A DNA stretch of 64,000 nt, taken from contig NZ_LGDE01000304.1 in the NCBI RefSeq assembly GCF_001279725.1, positions 17,417 through 81,416 on the forward strand, in the 5' to 3' direction. The position numbers and the translations under genes are program-made. Shown here in pieces: positions 46,138 through 54,776 of the stretch. Source of the stretch: Streptomyces sp. WM4235. GTDB taxonomy: Bacteria; Actinomycetota; Actinomycetes; Streptomycetales; Streptomycetaceae. Position 1 is the first letter of the stretch, and each line of letters starts with the position of its first letter. The notes beneath the pieces were generated by a model, which saw only the letters and a list, made by a program, of their open reading frames with translations, was not told the DNA's origin and did no database searches.

Positions 46138-46392
46138 GCGGTCTGGGACGAGCGGTCACGGGATCCGGTTCCGGACACGCGTCCGCCGCCTGTCGCCATC
46201 GGTCGTCACCGGCCGTCGTCACTCGACGCCGGCCGAAACCCATCGGACGCGTGACCGAAAGTATCCTGTCGACCCCGTTCCGTGGGGCGGATCGACCGTC
46301 GCGGAGGCCGCCGGGACACGGTCGGTCAACGTTCGTAGCGCCAGCCGGATGGGCCCTGGTCGGGGGTGGTCCGCGGCTCCCATACTGGCCCC

Positions 46393-46872
46393 ATGAAACG
46401 GACGGACAATCCCCGGCGCAGCCCCCTCGTGCCGGATGCCGTGGAGGCGGAGATCGAACGGCACGACTGGGAGGCCATCGAATGCGGATGCGGGCATTCC
46501 GCAGGGCATCTCGTACCCACGCTCTGGGACGCCGCCGAGGGACACCCGGCCGCGTTCCACGCCTTGGCCGGGCATGTCTTCACGTGGTCGAGGCTCCAGG
46601 CGCCGGCTCCGGCGGCCTGCGGGGTGCTGATGGCCATCTGGTCGGCGGGGCCGCCCCGCCAGGCGACCCGCGAGGCGCTGTTGCGCACGCTGCTGGCCCT
46701 GCTGGGCACGGAGGACGACGGCTCCTCGCACGAGGCCGGGCTGTACGGGCAGTGCGCGGCCTTCGTTCGCCGGTCCCTGCCCGAGCTGCGTCGGGAGGCG
46801 GCCGGTGGCCCGGACTCGGTGACGGCCGCGTACGCGGAGGGCGTCGTGGAGATCCTGACCCTCTGCGCGTGA
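46393..46872 (+). CDS. Small hypothetical protein
   Basis: 159 residues, not recognised. It starts at ATG 46393. A conserved-looking segment is 'HDWEAIECGCGHSAGHLVPTLWDAAEGHP' (abridged; residues about 23-52) with two cysteines and two histidines that could bind metal. The rest is helical with Ala/Leu repeats reminiscent of HEAT-type helices. No signal peptide is seen. It is convergent with the DeoR regulator gene. Confidence 0.7.
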   Translation: MKRTDNPRRSPLVPDAVEAEIERHDWEAIECGCGHSAGHLVPTLWDAAEGHPAAFHALAGHVFTWSRLQAPAPAACGVLMAIWSAGPPRQATREALLRTLLALLGTEDDGSSHEAGLYGQCAAFVRRSLPELRREAAGGPDSVTAAYAEGVVEILTLCA

Positions 46873-46938
46873 CGGCGGCGGGCCCGCGCGTGACGACGGG
46901 GACAGATCCGAGCCGGGTCCCGCACGCCACTCGGCCCG

Positions 46939-47706
46939 TCACACCGCCCTTACCGTGACGCCCTCCCGGGTCAGCGCCTCGATGGCGGCCTCCGGGGCGG
47001 AGGTGTCGGTGACCACGGCGTGCAGGGTCGCGGCGGGGGCGACGAAGGCGAGCGCCGTGCGCGTCAGCTTCGCCGCCTCCGCGACCGCGATGACCCGGCG
47101 CGACGAGGCGATGGCGGCGCGTTTGACCGCGGCGTCGGCCAGGTCGTAGGCGGTCAGGCCGTCCGTCGGGACCAGACCGCAGCAGCCGATGACGGCGGTG
47201 TCGAAGCGCAGCGCGGCCAGCGAGGTCTCGGTGAGGGGCCCGGTCAGGGCCAGCTCTCCCGGGCGCGGCAGTCCACCGGGCAGCAGAAGCGTCAGGTGCG
47301 GTGCCCCGGTCAGCGCGTTGGCCGCGTGCAGGGACAGTGGCATGACGGTGATCCGCCGCTCCTTCAGTGCGCGGGCGACTTCCAGGCAGGTGGTGCCGCT
47401 GTCGACGACCACCGATTCCCCGTCCGCGATCAGGGATGCCACTTCGGCGGCGATCCTCCGTTTGACGTCCTCGCCCTCCCGGGCGCGCAGGGCGAACGGG
47501 GGCTCCTCGCCGCGCAGCAGCAGGCTGCGGGCGCCTCCCCGGAAGCGTTCCAGCACTCCCTGGTCGGCCAGTGCCTCCAGGTCGCGGCGGATGGTCATCT
47601 CCGAGGCGCCGGTGAGTTCGGCGAGTTCCGCCACGCTCAGTTGCTCGCGGTCGCGTACGGCCTCGGTGATCCGTCTCAGTCGATCTGTACTCGCTGTGCT
47701 CGCCAT
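46939..47706 (-). CDS. DeoR/GlpR-family transcriptional regulator
   Basis: 255 residues from ATG 47704-47706; another ATG nine bases earlier is possible. The N-terminal helix-turn-helix is 'RLRRITEAVRDREQLSVAEL' and 'SEMTIRRDLEALADQGVLERFRGGA' (abridged DeoR signature). The C-terminal DeoRC sugar-phosphate sensor includes 'VVVDSGTTCLEVARAL' and 'VIGCCGLVPTDGLTAYD'. It is divergent from an MFS transporter, with two GAACA-N7-TGTTC operators between. It probably represses both itself and the transporter until a sugar phosphate is present. Confidence 0.92.
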   Translation of the reverse strand: MASTASTDRLRRITEAVRDREQLSVAELAELTGASEMTIRRDLEALADQGVLERFRGGARSLLLRGEEPPFALRAREGEDVKRRIAAEVASLIADGESVVVDSGTTCLEVARALKERRITVMPLSLHAANALTGAPHLTLLLPGGLPRPGELALTGPLTETSLAALRFDTAVIGCCGLVPTDGLTAYDLADAAVKRAAIASSRRVIAVAEAAKLTRTALAFVAPAATLHAVVTDTSAPEAAIEALTREGVTVRAV

Positions 47707-47716
47707 ACCCCCCATT

Positions 47717-47765
47717 GAACATTCTCTATGTTCGAAACTCAAGCTGGTGAACATCAATTCTGTTC
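47717..47765. promoter_or_regulatory. Twin GAACA-N7-TGTTC operators for the DeoR regulator
   Basis: GAACA-N7-TGTTC occurs at 47717-47733 (arms extendable to GAACAT/ATGTTC) and again at 47749-47765 with the same 7-base spacer. Start to start is 32 bp, about three helical turns, so two dimers would bind the same face. The second site abuts the transporter start. The match is exact; the binding protein is inferred from position. Confidence 0.75.
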
Positions 47766-47780
47766 CCTATGGTGTTTTCC

Positions 47781-48983
47781 ATGAGCAGATCCCTGCGGGC
47801 CGCGCGCCTCGCCACCTTCGCCTTCTTCGCGCTCAACGGATTCCTCATGGGCATGTGGATCGTGCACATTCCCGCCGTGGAACACCGCACCGGCATCAGC
47901 CACGCCGTCCTCGGCTCGCTGCTCCTGCTGTTGGGCGCCGGGGCGTTCCTGGGCATGCAGATCGCCGGGCCGCTCACGGACCGGATCGGCAGCCGCCGCA
48001 CGGTTCCGGTCGGGGCGGCCTTGTGCAGTGCGGCCCTGGTGTTGCCCGCGGTGGCCGGTGACGTCCTGACCCTGGGCGTGGCCCTGTTCGTGCTGGGCTT
48101 CGGCAACGGCTGTCTCGACGTCGCCATGAACACCCATGCCGTACAGGTGGAACGGGCCTACGGGCGGCCGGTCATGTCCGCCTTCCACGCGGTGTTCTCG
48201 CTGGGCGGGGTGCTCGCCGCGCTCACCGGGGCGCTGACGCTCGGGCTCGGCTGGAGCACGACCCTGACGCTGACGACGGTGGCCGTGCTCGGCCTCGTCC
48301 TCACCGTGCCGGCCTCGGCGGCCCTGCTGCCGTCTCCCGCCGAGCAGGCGAAGGACCGTGCCGAGGCCGCGCCGGGGGTGAAACGGCGTACGCCCGCGCG
48401 GATCTGGGCCCTGGCCGCACTCGCCTTCGCGTTGATGCTCTGCGAGGGCGTCGCCAACGACTGGAGCGCGCTGCACCTGCGGGACGTCCTCGACGCCCCC
48501 GCGGCGACAGCCGCCCTGGCCTACGGCGCCTACTCCACCGCGATGACCGCCGGACGCCTGGTCACCGATCGAGTGGTGGCACGCACCGGTCCGGTGTTCG
48601 TGGTGCGGTACGGGGCCGTGTTGGCGGCCCTGGGGCTGACGGCCGCCGCGCTCGGCGACTCCGTCCCGATGGCGCTGGCCGGCTGGACGGCCTTCGGTCT
48701 CGGACTGTCCGGCTGCGTCCCGCAGTTCTTCAGCGCCGCCGGACACGAGGACCGGGGCGGCTCCGGCACCAACGTGTCCCGGGTCGCCGGCCTGGGTTAC
48801 CTCGGCATGCTGGCCGGGCCGGCCGTGATCGGCCCGCTCACCCACCTGGTGCCGCTCAACCTGGCGCTGCTGCTGCCCGTCGCGCTCTGCCTCGTCGCGG
48901 CGGGCGCTGCCGGGGTGCTGCGGGCCCGGCCGCCGGCCACCGAGGGCTCGCGACCGCGGCCTGCATCGGAGCCGGCCGCGTGA
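47781..48983 (+). CDS. MFS transporter (YbjJ-like, probably sugar-related)
   Basis: 400 residues, 12 hydrophobic helices. The start is taken at ATG 47781; the ATG at 47769 would leave no ribosome site because the operator ends at 47765. Motif A appears as 'GPLTDRIGSRRT', and 'GFGNGCLDVAMNTHAVQVE' matches the YbjJ/Fuc-permease-like group, where 'D-x-x-x-N-T' is typical. The divergent DeoR regulator suggests a carbohydrate or sugar-acid substrate. Direction of transport is unknown. Confidence 0.85.
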   Translation: MSRSLRAARLATFAFFALNGFLMGMWIVHIPAVEHRTGISHAVLGSLLLLLGAGAFLGMQIAGPLTDRIGSRRTVPVGAALCSAALVLPAVAGDVLTLGVALFVLGFGNGCLDVAMNTHAVQVERAYGRPVMSAFHAVFSLGGVLAALTGALTLGLGWSTTLTLTTVAVLGLVLTVPASAALLPSPAEQAKDRAEAAPGVKRRTPARIWALAALAFALMLCEGVANDWSALHLRDVLDAPAATAALAYGAYSTAMTAGRLVTDRVVARTGPVFVVRYGAVLAALGLTAAALGDSVPMALAGWTAFGLGLSGCVPQFFSAAGHEDRGGSGTNVSRVAGLGYLGMLAGPAVIGPLTHLVPLNLALLLPVALCLVAAGAAGVLRARPPATEGSRPRPASEPAA

Positions 48984-49030
48984 GGACCCTCCGCGCCGTG
49001 TGGCGTCCGGCCCGGCCCTGAGGTACGTGG

Positions 49031-49696
49031 TCAGGCCGGGAGGCGCGAGGCCAGGCACGCGCGCAGGACGTCCGGGGTGACCTCCTCCAGCGTCCGGGCG
49101 AAGCGGCGCGCCGCCGAGCCGGGCACCGGCAGCAGGGACGGCACCACCAGGACCCCGCAGCCGGCCGCCTCCGCCGAGGCCGCGCCGTCCGGGGAGTCCT
49201 CCACCGCCACGCACGCCGCCGGTTCGAGGCCCAGCCGTTGGGCGGCGGCCCGGTAGGGGTCCGGGTGGGGCTTCGTCCGCGCGGTGTCGTCGGCGGAGAG
49301 CGTGAGGGCGAAGGGGACGTGGGCGAGCGGGCCGTCGAGCACCGAGTCGACCACCACCCGCGGCGAGGCACTGACCAGGGCGAAGGGCACTCCTTCGGTG
49401 GTGAGCGCGGTCAGCAACCGCTGGGCTCCGGCGCGCATCGGCGCGCCGGCCCGCACCCGCCGCAGGAAGTCCTCGGTGAGCGCGGCGCCCACCCGTACGG
49501 GGTCTCCCCCGCCCGTGACCCGTACGAGGTGGGCGGCGGTGTCCTCCACCGCCCGGCCGACGACCTCGGGCGCGTCCGCGTCGGTCAGGGCGTGGCCCAG
49601 CGCGGCGGCGGTCTCCTCGGTGGTCCGCCACCACAGCACCTCGGTGTCGACGAGGGTGCCGTCCATGTCGAACAGGACCGCCGCGAGCCCGCTCAC
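49031..49696 (-). CDS. HAD-superfamily phosphatase
   Basis: 221 residues from a GTG that overlaps the ABC ATPase stop. Motif I is 'VLFDMDGTLVD' (nucleophile D), motif II 'LVSASPR', motif III lysine in 'ARTKPHPDPY' and motif IV 'VAVEDSPDGAASAEAAG'. The cap is the small helical type of the beta-phosphoglucomutase/phosphonatase group. It ends the ABC importer operon, so it probably dephosphorylates the imported compound or a breakdown product. A phosphonate connection is inferred from the importer type only. Confidence 0.88.
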   Translation of the reverse strand: MSGLAAVLFDMDGTLVDTEVLWWRTTEETAAALGHALTDADAPEVVGRAVEDTAAHLVRVTGGGDPVRVGAALTEDFLRRVRAGAPMRAGAQRLLTALTTEGVPFALVSASPRVVVDSVLDGPLAHVPFALTLSADDTARTKPHPDPYRAAAQRLGLEPAACVAVEDSPDGAASAEAAGCGVLVVPSLLPVPGSAARRFARTLEEVTPDVLRACLASRLPA

Positions 49697-50787
49697 GAGG
49701 CCCTCGCCACGACGAGTACGGGCCGTTCGGCCAGGCCCACGGTCGCCCGCGCGCCGGGCGGCAGGTCCCCGGCGTCCCGCGACGGCAGGTCGGCCTTGAC
49801 GCTCGCCCCGCCGGGCAGTTCGAGGTGGAGCCGGGTGACGGATCCGAAGAAGGCGGCGGAGACCACGGTGGCCGTGCCGGCGGCGTCGGCGGTCGCGGTG
49901 ACGTTCTCCGGGCGGACCAGCACCTCCACGTCCCTGCCGGTCGGGACGGGGCCGTCCACGGGCAGCCGTGCGCCCGCCACGTCCACCAGCCCGGAGTCGG
50001 TGAGCCGGCCCGGGAGCCGGTTCATGGTGCCGACGAACTCGGCGACGAAGGGGGTCGCCGGCCGCTCGTACAGCTCGGCGGGGGCCGCGCACTGCTCCAG
50101 CCGCCCGGCGTTCAGCACGGCGACGCGGTCGGCCATCGACAGGGCCTCTTCCTGGTCGTGCGTGACGAACACGGTGGTGATGCCGAGGGAGAGTTGGAGT
50201 CGACGGATCTCGTCGCGCAGGTTCGAGCGCACCTTGGCGTCGAGTGCGGAGAGCGGCTCGTCGAGGAGGAGGACGCGCGGGCGCAGGGCGAGGGCGCGGG
50301 CCAGTGCGACGCGTTGCTGCTGGCCGCCGGACATCTGGTGTGGGTAGCGGTCTCCGTGGTCGGGCAGGCCGACGAGGTCGAGGAGTTCGGCGGCGCGCTC
50401 GCGGCGCCGTGCCGCGTCCACCTTGCGCACGCGCAGGCCGAAGGCCACGTTGTCGCGGGCGTTGAGGTTCGGGAAGAGGCTGTACGACTGGAAGACCATC
50501 CCGGCGTCGCGGCGGTTGGCCGGGACGCGGGTGATGTCCTGTCCGTCGACGAGGACCTCACCGGCGTCGGGCTGTTCGAAGCCGGCGACGACGCGCAGCG
50601 CGGTGGTCTTTCCGCAGCCCGACGGTCCGAGCAGTGCCACGAGTTCGCCCGGTTCGATGGTCAGGTCGAGACCGTCCAGGGCCACGGTGGAGCCGAACGT
50701 CCGCCGCAGGCCGCGGAATTCGACGCGCGCCCCCGAGGGGGTGTCGGGATCCGCCGGCTTCCGGGTCGCGGGAAGGGTGGTGGACAT
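49693..50787 (-). CDS. ABC importer ATP-binding protein (PotA/PhnT-like)
   Basis: 364 residues. Walker A 'GPSGCGKTT', Q-loop 'VFQSYSLFPNL', signature 'MSGGQQQRVALARAL', Walker B 'VLLLDEPLSALD' and H-loop 'VFVTHDQEEA' are complete. The C-terminal 120 residues form a TOBE-type domain ('RPENVTATADAAGTATVVSAAFFGS', abridged), as in polyamine, iron and aminoethylphosphonate importers. It is five bases from the permease gene upstream and coupled to the HAD gene downstream. Confidence 0.93.
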   Translation of the reverse strand: MSTTLPATRKPADPDTPSGARVEFRGLRRTFGSTVALDGLDLTIEPGELVALLGPSGCGKTTALRVVAGFEQPDAGEVLVDGQDITRVPANRRDAGMVFQSYSLFPNLNARDNVAFGLRVRKVDAARRRERAAELLDLVGLPDHGDRYPHQMSGGQQQRVALARALALRPRVLLLDEPLSALDAKVRSNLRDEIRRLQLSLGITTVFVTHDQEEALSMADRVAVLNAGRLEQCAAPAELYERPATPFVAEFVGTMNRLPGRLTDSGLVDVAGARLPVDGPVPTGRDVEVLVRPENVTATADAAGTATVVSAAFFGSVTRLHLELPGGASVKADLPSRDAGDLPPGARATVGLAERPVLVVARAS

Positions 50788-50792
50788 GGGGG

Positions 50793-51725
50793 TCAGGACT
50801 CCTTGCGGGAGGTGGGGGCGACGCCGGTCGCGGCGGTCGGGGTGGTCCCGGCCCGCGAGAGGACGAGCAGCAGCAGCCAGGTGATCAGGAGGCTCAGGAT
50901 GGAGACGGCCACAGACATCCGGGCCTGGGCGCCGGAGATGGAGACGATCCACACCGCGAAGGGCCGGAATCCGAGGAGCGAGGCGATGGTGAACTCGCCG
51001 AGGACCAGGGCCAGGGTGAGGAAGGCGGCTCCGGCGAGCGAGGCCCGCAGGTTGGGCAGCAGGACGCGCAGGACGACGTACGGCCAGCTCGCGCCGCAGC
51101 TGCGGGCCGCCTCGACCAGGGTGGGCACGTCCACGGCGCGCAGGCCGGCGTCGAGGGAGCGGTAGACGAACGGCAGCGCCAGCACGGTGTAGGCGAGGAC
51201 CAGGACGACGGGGAACCTCTCGTCCTGGACCGCGAGGAAGGTCTGGTAGAGCGGGGTCCGCGAGAGGTGCTCGGGTCCCCACCGCAGCACGGTGGTGATG
51301 CCGGTGACCAGCGCGATGGGCGGCACCACCAGGGGCAGCATGCACATGACCTCGACGACCGGGCGCAGCCTGGGCGAGCCGATGCGCACGCCGACCAGCG
51401 CGGGCACCGCGAGGAGCAGCGACAGCGCGATGGTGGCGGCGGCGAGACCCAGGGAGAGCAGCAGGCTCTCGGTGAAGCCGTCGGCGGCGAGGAGTTCGGT
51501 GTAGGCGGTGAAGGTGACGCCTTGGCCCGGCACGTGCACGGTGAACACGAAGGAGGCGACGAGCGGTACGAGGAAGTAGGCGCCCGCCAGGAGGAGTACG
51601 GCGCCGCGCCAGACCCGGGGGCGTGGTCGGGACCTGCGCGGGGTCCGGGCCGGCGTGGCTGCCGGCTCCCCCGCGGCGGCGGCCTCCAGGGCCTCGACGG
51701 TGTTCCGGGTGGGCGTCGGGGTCAT
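50793..51725 (-). CDS. ABC importer permease, second subunit
   Basis: 310 residues from an ATG overlapping the first permease's stop (ATGA). Six or so membrane helices follow a 45-residue basic, Pro/Thr-rich cytoplasmic tail. The EAA loop 'LVEAARSCGASWPYVVLRVLLPNL' is clear. It belongs to the binding-protein-dependent permease family and pairs with the upstream permease to form the channel. The combination of two separate permeases with this ATPase fits the PhnU/PhnV-type or spermidine-type importers. Confidence 0.92.
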   Translation of the reverse strand: MTPTPTRNTVEALEAAAAGEPAATPARTPRRSRPRPRVWRGAVLLLAGAYFLVPLVASFVFTVHVPGQGVTFTAYTELLAADGFTESLLLSLGLAAATIALSLLLAVPALVGVRIGSPRLRPVVEVMCMLPLVVPPIALVTGITTVLRWGPEHLSRTPLYQTFLAVQDERFPVVLVLAYTVLALPFVYRSLDAGLRAVDVPTLVEAARSCGASWPYVVLRVLLPNLRASLAGAAFLTLALVLGEFTIASLLGFRPFAVWIVSISGAQARMSVAVSILSLLITWLLLLVLSRAGTTPTAATGVAPTSRKES

Positions 51726-52621
51726 CGCAGCCATCGGGCGCTCCGTCGCTGGAGGGGCAGGTAGACCGCCATGACCAGGCCGGCGATCAGGATCATGTCG
51801 AGGCCGAGGGCGAGTGCCACGTTCTCCTGGCCGGTGAGGACGTTCCCGGCCAGCGCGTCCGCGATCTTCAGCGTGACCAGGGGCACGGAGCCTCCGACGA
51901 GTGCGGCGGCCGTGGCGTGCGCGGCGAAGGCGGTGCCGAAGAGCAGCACGAACCCGCCGAGCAGAGAGGGCGCGAGGACCGGCAGCCCGACGTGGCGCCA
52001 GAACTGGCGGCCGGTGGCCCCGCTGTTCTCCGCGGCCTCGCGCCACTGCGGGCGCAGTCCGTCGAGCGCGGGCGCGATCACCAGGACCATCAGCGGGGTG
52101 AGGAAGTACAGGTACACGACGGAGAGGCCGGTGAAGGAGTACAGGTTCCAGCCGAGGCCGCCGAGATCGGCGAGTCGGGTGACGACTCCGGAGATGCCGG
52201 CGGTGGCGATGAACGCGAACGCCAGCGGGACGCCGCCGAAGTTGGCCAGCACGCCCGACGCGGTGAGGGTGGCGCTGCGCAGGGCCGTCGACCGTGAGGT
52301 GACCACGGCCTGGGCGATCAGCACGCCGAGCACGCCGCCGAGCAGCGCGGTCAGGGCGGAGAGCCGGACGCTGCCGACGAGGGAGTCGAGGTAGGGGCCC
52401 TGGAGCGAGCGCGCGAGGTGCTCGCCGGTCAGGGCGGTGGTGCCGCGGGCCGGGTCGGTGGTGGTGACGGCTCCGAAGGCGATGGCGCCGAGCGGGATGC
52501 CGAAGCACAGCCCGGTGAAGACGAGGAGGGGCAGGGTGGCGAGCCAGGTGCGCGGGCCGCGCCGCCGGCGGCGGGCGCCGCCGGCGGTCCCCTGGTGGGG
52601 GGTGGTGGAGGAGGCTGACAT
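51722..52621 (-). CDS. ABC importer permease, first subunit
   Basis: 299 residues. Six hydrophobic helices, the first at 'WLATLPLLVFTGLCFGIPLG'. The EAA-type loop is 'WREAAENSGATGRQFWRHVGLPVLAP'. It overlaps the binding-protein gene by one base (TGATG) and the second permease by four. This is the inner-membrane part of the importer with the partner permease. Confidence 0.92.
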   Translation of the reverse strand: MSASSTTPHQGTAGGARRRRRGPRTWLATLPLLVFTGLCFGIPLGAIAFGAVTTTDPARGTTALTGEHLARSLQGPYLDSLVGSVRLSALTALLGGVLGVLIAQAVVTSRSTALRSATLTASGVLANFGGVPLAFAFIATAGISGVVTRLADLGGLGWNLYSFTGLSVVYLYFLTPLMVLVIAPALDGLRPQWREAAENSGATGRQFWRHVGLPVLAPSLLGGFVLLFGTAFAAHATAAALVGGSVPLVTLKIADALAGNVLTGQENVALALGLDMILIAGLVMAVYLPLQRRSARWLR

Positions 52622-53790
52622 CAGGAGAGGGCCTTGTCCCACTTCTCGGCGAGGGTGGCCTTGGCCTTGTCGAGCTCGACGGAGGCCGGGAAGGACGGGG
52701 TGCCCTGGACCTTGGGCAGCTTCTCGACGGCGGCCTTGTCGGCGCTGCCGTCCTGCGTCATGACGGGGAGCAGGACCGGGCGGGCGTAACCCTTGAGCCA
52801 GAGGTTCTGGCCCTCGGCGCTGTAGAGGAACTCCATCCACAGGCGGGCGGCCGCCGGGTTGGGGGCGTCCTTGTTGATGGCCTGCGAGTAGTACTGGGCG
52901 TAGACGCCGTCGGTGGGGACGGCGACCTTCCAGTCGACGCCCTTGCCCTTGAACTGGTCGGCGTACCCGGCGTTCAGGTAGTCCCAGTCGATGGAGATGG
53001 GCGTCTCGCCCTTCTCGACGGTGGCCGGGGTGGACTCGACGGGGATGAAGTTGCCGTTCTTCTTCAGCTGCCCGAAGAAGTCGATGCCGGGCTGGATGTC
53101 CCCGAAGGAGCCCTTGTTGGCGAGGGCCGCCGCGTAGACGCCACCGAAGGCGGAACCGGACTTGGTCGGGTTGCCGTTGAGGGCGACCTTGCCCTTGTAC
53201 TCGGGCTTCAGGAGGTCCGCGAAGGTCTTCGGGCAGTTCGGGACGCGGGCGGCGTCGCAGCCGATGGAGATGTAGCCGCCGTAGTCGTTGTACCAGCGGC
53301 CGTCGGCGTCCTTCTGACCGGCGGGGATCTTGTCCCAGGCGGTGACCTTGTACGGGGCGAAGAGGTTCTCGCCGGCTCCGCTGCGTGCGAAGGCGATGCC
53401 GAGGTCGAGGACGTCGGGGGCGCGCTTCTGGCCCTTGCGGGACTTGACGGCGGCGATCTCGTCGGCGCTGGCGGCGTCCGGGTTCTCGCTGTTGATCTGG
53501 ATCTTGGGGTACTTCGCCTGGAAGGCCTTGAGGATCTCGCCGTAGTTCGCCCAGTCGGCGGGCAGCGCGATCACGTTGAGCCGGCCCTCCTTCTCGGCCG
53601 CGGCGACGAGGCCCTTCAGGTCGCCGAAGTCGGCCAGGGAGGCCGCGGCGCCCGGCTGTACGCCCTTCTTGGCGTCACCGGTCGAACCGGCGTTCTGCTG
53701 GTCGGGGGCGGCACCACACGCGCTGAGCGTGGTGAGGACGGCGACGCCGAGCAGTACGGCCGCACCACGACGGGCGGAGGAACTGAGCAC
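52621..53790 (-). CDS. ABC importer solute-binding lipoprotein
   Basis: 389 residues from a GTG. The signal ends in the lipobox 'TLSAC' (C25). The fold is a family 1 binding protein: 'KEGRLNVIALPADWANYGEI', 'ENPDAASADEIAAVKS', 'YNDYGGYISIGCD', 'YKGKVALNGNPTKSGSAFGG' and 'EFLYSAEGQNLWLKGYARP'. The group includes iron, thiamine, polyamine and 2-aminoethylphosphonate binders. With two permeases and a HAD phosphatase a phosphonate ligand is my best guess, held with low certainty. Three tandem operator-like repeats lie just upstream. Confidence 0.88.
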   Translation of the reverse strand: MLSSSARRGAAVLLGVAVLTTLSACGAAPDQQNAGSTGDAKKGVQPGAAASLADFGDLKGLVAAAEKEGRLNVIALPADWANYGEILKAFQAKYPKIQINSENPDAASADEIAAVKSRKGQKRAPDVLDLGIAFARSGAGENLFAPYKVTAWDKIPAGQKDADGRWYNDYGGYISIGCDAARVPNCPKTFADLLKPEYKGKVALNGNPTKSGSAFGGVYAAALANKGSFGDIQPGIDFFGQLKKNGNFIPVESTPATVEKGETPISIDWDYLNAGYADQFKGKGVDWKVAVPTDGVYAQYYSQAINKDAPNPAAARLWMEFLYSAEGQNLWLKGYARPVLLPVMTQDGSADKAAVEKLPKVQGTPSFPASVELDKAKATLAEKWDKALS

Positions 53791-53818
53791 GGTCTCTCCC
53801 GGAGACGAAGGGGGTTTC

Positions 53819-53856
53819 TTGTCCGACCACTTGTCAGACCACTTGTCTGAACAAGT
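53819..53856. promoter_or_regulatory. Three tandem 12-bp repeats ending in a palindrome: GntR operator candidate
   Basis: TTGTCCGACCAC (53819-53830) and TTGTCAGACCAC (53831-53842) are followed by TTGTCTGAACAA (53843-53854). The last overlaps the palindrome ACTTGT-CTGA-ACAAGT (53841-53856). The array lies between the importer operon and the divergent GntR gene, right before the importer start. This is a likely site for the GntR regulator. Confidence 0.65.
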
Positions 53857-54023
53857 TGGCTCCAGTTCGCCCGGGTCCGCTGTACGGACGGTGAACGGCG
53901 GCTGGACCGTGGAGCACGGCTTGCGGAAGAGCGGAGATTGACCGAAAGAAGCCGTGACAGGGGCGGTTCGATGATCATGAGTAACGGGAAGACGGTCGGT
54001 CGGTTCGACGAGGGGCGCACGGC

Positions 54024-54776
54024 ATGGGCACGGTCAGGTATCTGGAGATCGCCGAGGCGCTGCGACAGGCGATCCTGTCCGGCGAGTACCGGGTGGGTGC
54101 GCGGCTGCCCTCGGAGAGCGATCTGGCCGCCCGGTGGTCGGCCTCGCGCGGCACGGTCCGCCAGGCGGTGGCCACCCTCGCCGCCGAAGGGCTCGTCGGC
54201 TCCCGGCAGGGCGCGCGCAGGATCGTCCTGCCTCACGAGCGCAAGCACAGTTTCGGCGAGCTGAACAGCTTCGCGCAGTGGGCCGAGGGCGTGGGCCACG
54301 AGGCCGCCGGCCGGTTCCTCTCGCGGATCCGACGTCCCGCCGGCGCCGAGGAGGCGCGGCGGCTCGCGGTGCGGCCGGGTACGGAGATCCTGGCCGTGCT
54401 GCGGCTGCGCCTGCTGGACGGTGAGCCGACCATGGTGGAGCGCACCGCGTACGCCGACTGGGTCGCGGCGGCGGTCGAGGCGCTGCCCGAGGACTGCCGC
54501 TCCGTGATGGACAGCCTCGCGCGCGACTCGGGGATCGTCGCCCAGTACGGCGAGCACCTGATCGACGCGCTGCCGGCCGGGAGCGAGGACGCCCGATTGC
54601 TGGGGATCAGGCGCGGCGGGGCCCTGCTCCGCCAACGGCACGTGTCCGCGACCCGTACCGGCCGCCCGATCGAGTGGTCAGACGACCGTTACCGGGCGGG
54701 CAGCGTCACCTTCAGTGTGAGCAACTCGGCGGTGGCGACCCCCTTGGGAAGGCACCCGGGCGATCGTCAGACATGA
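54024..54776 (+). CDS. GntR-family (HutC/UTRA) regulator
   Basis: 250 residues. The N-terminal winged helix is 'IAEALRQAILSGEYRVGARLPSE' (abridged) with 'WSASRGTVRQAVATLAAEGLV'; the C-terminal 160 residues are a UTRA ligand domain ('EILAVLRLRLLDGEPTMVER' and 'GRPIEWSDDRYRAGSVTF'). It is divergent from the ABC importer operon, with repeats between, so it very probably controls import. PhnR/PhnF regulators of phosphonate uptake are of this class, which is consistent with, but does not prove, a phosphonate substrate. Its end overlaps the convergent epimerase gene by 10 bp. Confidence 0.92.
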   Translation: MGTVRYLEIAEALRQAILSGEYRVGARLPSESDLAARWSASRGTVRQAVATLAAEGLVGSRQGARRIVLPHERKHSFGELNSFAQWAEGVGHEAAGRFLSRIRRPAGAEEARRLAVRPGTEILAVLRLRLLDGEPTMVERTAYADWVAAAVEALPEDCRSVMDSLARDSGIVAQYGEHLIDALPAGSEDARLLGIRRGGALLRQRHVSATRTGRPIEWSDDRYRAGSVTFSVSNSAVATPLGRHPGDRQT

